Below are positions 5,861-5,885 of a DNA stretch of 5,885 nucleotides, in pieces; position 1 is the stretch's first letter, and every line of letters starts with the position of its first letter. Origin of the DNA: Acetobacteraceae bacterium (GTDB taxonomy: Bacteria > Pseudomonadota > Alphaproteobacteria > Acetobacterales > Acetobacteraceae); the NCBI GenBank assembly GCA_003133265.1, contig PKWQ01000088.1, forward strand, positions 1 through 5,885, given 5' to 3'. The translations under genes and the position numbers were made by a program. The notes beneath the pieces were generated by a model. That model worked only from the letters and a program-made list of their open reading frames with translations, made no database searches and was not told where the DNA came from.

Positions 5861-5885
5861 CTCCGAAGTGCTGAGGGTATGGTGG

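Larger units (their letters stand above)
5284..5885. other. Non-coding region upstream of the transporter genes
   Basis: Six hundred bases with no gene I can support on either strand. The open frames present overlap one another on both strands and show no family motif, membrane pattern or good ribosome site. The region appears a little less GC-rich than the genes, especially 5341-5400 and 5515-5660. It should hold the promoter of the TRAP operon. It contains an inverted repeat beside a -10-like box (5536-5556) and a cluster of hairpins near the right edge (5750-5860), listed separately. Confidence 0.5.

Noticed and set aside
5880..5885. The last bases TGGTGG look like the CCA end of a minus-strand tRNA, which could have been the intact partner of the tRNA-Lys fragment.
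   Set aside because: The tRNA-Lys fragment begins TGGTGA, so the sixth base differs, and six bases are too few to call any tRNA.

Overview
The window reads as high-GC proteobacterial chromosome, most likely an alphaproteobacterium. That assignment rests on the GC-rich codon use, a serine-glyoxylate-type aminotransferase tail, TAXI-type TRAP transport genes and a tRNA-Lys with a G-A-G-C-C-C-G type acceptor stem; a betaproteobacterium is not excluded.

Left part (1-461): the last 59 codons of a plus-strand class V aminotransferase, a plus-strand stem-loop followed by a T-run that probably terminates it, then the 3' half only of a minus-strand tRNA-Lys(UUU) gene. This fragment runs from the anticodon loop through a perfect T-arm to CCA and has no 5' half. 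Such fragments are typical of the distal attachment site left when a tyrosine-recombinase element inserts in a tRNA gene. By its orientation, sequence left of about 416 would be resident chromosome and sequence from about 461 rightwards would be inserted DNA. No integrase is visible, and the partner tRNA would lie beyond the right edge.

Middle and right part (750-5283): three minus-strand transport genes. In order of transcription they are a fused TRAP permease (DctQ-like plus DctM domains, 655 aa), a periplasmic TAXI-family solute receptor with a Tat-like signal peptide (321 aa), and an ArsB/NhaD (SLC13-like, ion transporter superfamily) permease (437 aa). The first two form a complete secondary uptake system: the receptor binds a small solute in the periplasm and hands it to the permease, which is driven by an ion gradient. 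The third is another ion-coupled membrane transporter of unknown substrate and may be co-transcribed. The 113-nt permease-receptor spacer contains two strong hairpins, a competing alternative pairing and a very strong Shine-Dalgarno site, suggesting post-transcriptional setting of receptor level.

The last 600 bases (5284-5885) carry no convincing gene. They hold an inverted repeat next to a -10-like box on the transporter strand, and a dense run of hairpins close to the window edge. I see no CRISPR array, insertion sequence, complete RNA gene or defence system. The most unusual points are the probable island boundary at the tRNA fragment and the structured receptor leader.
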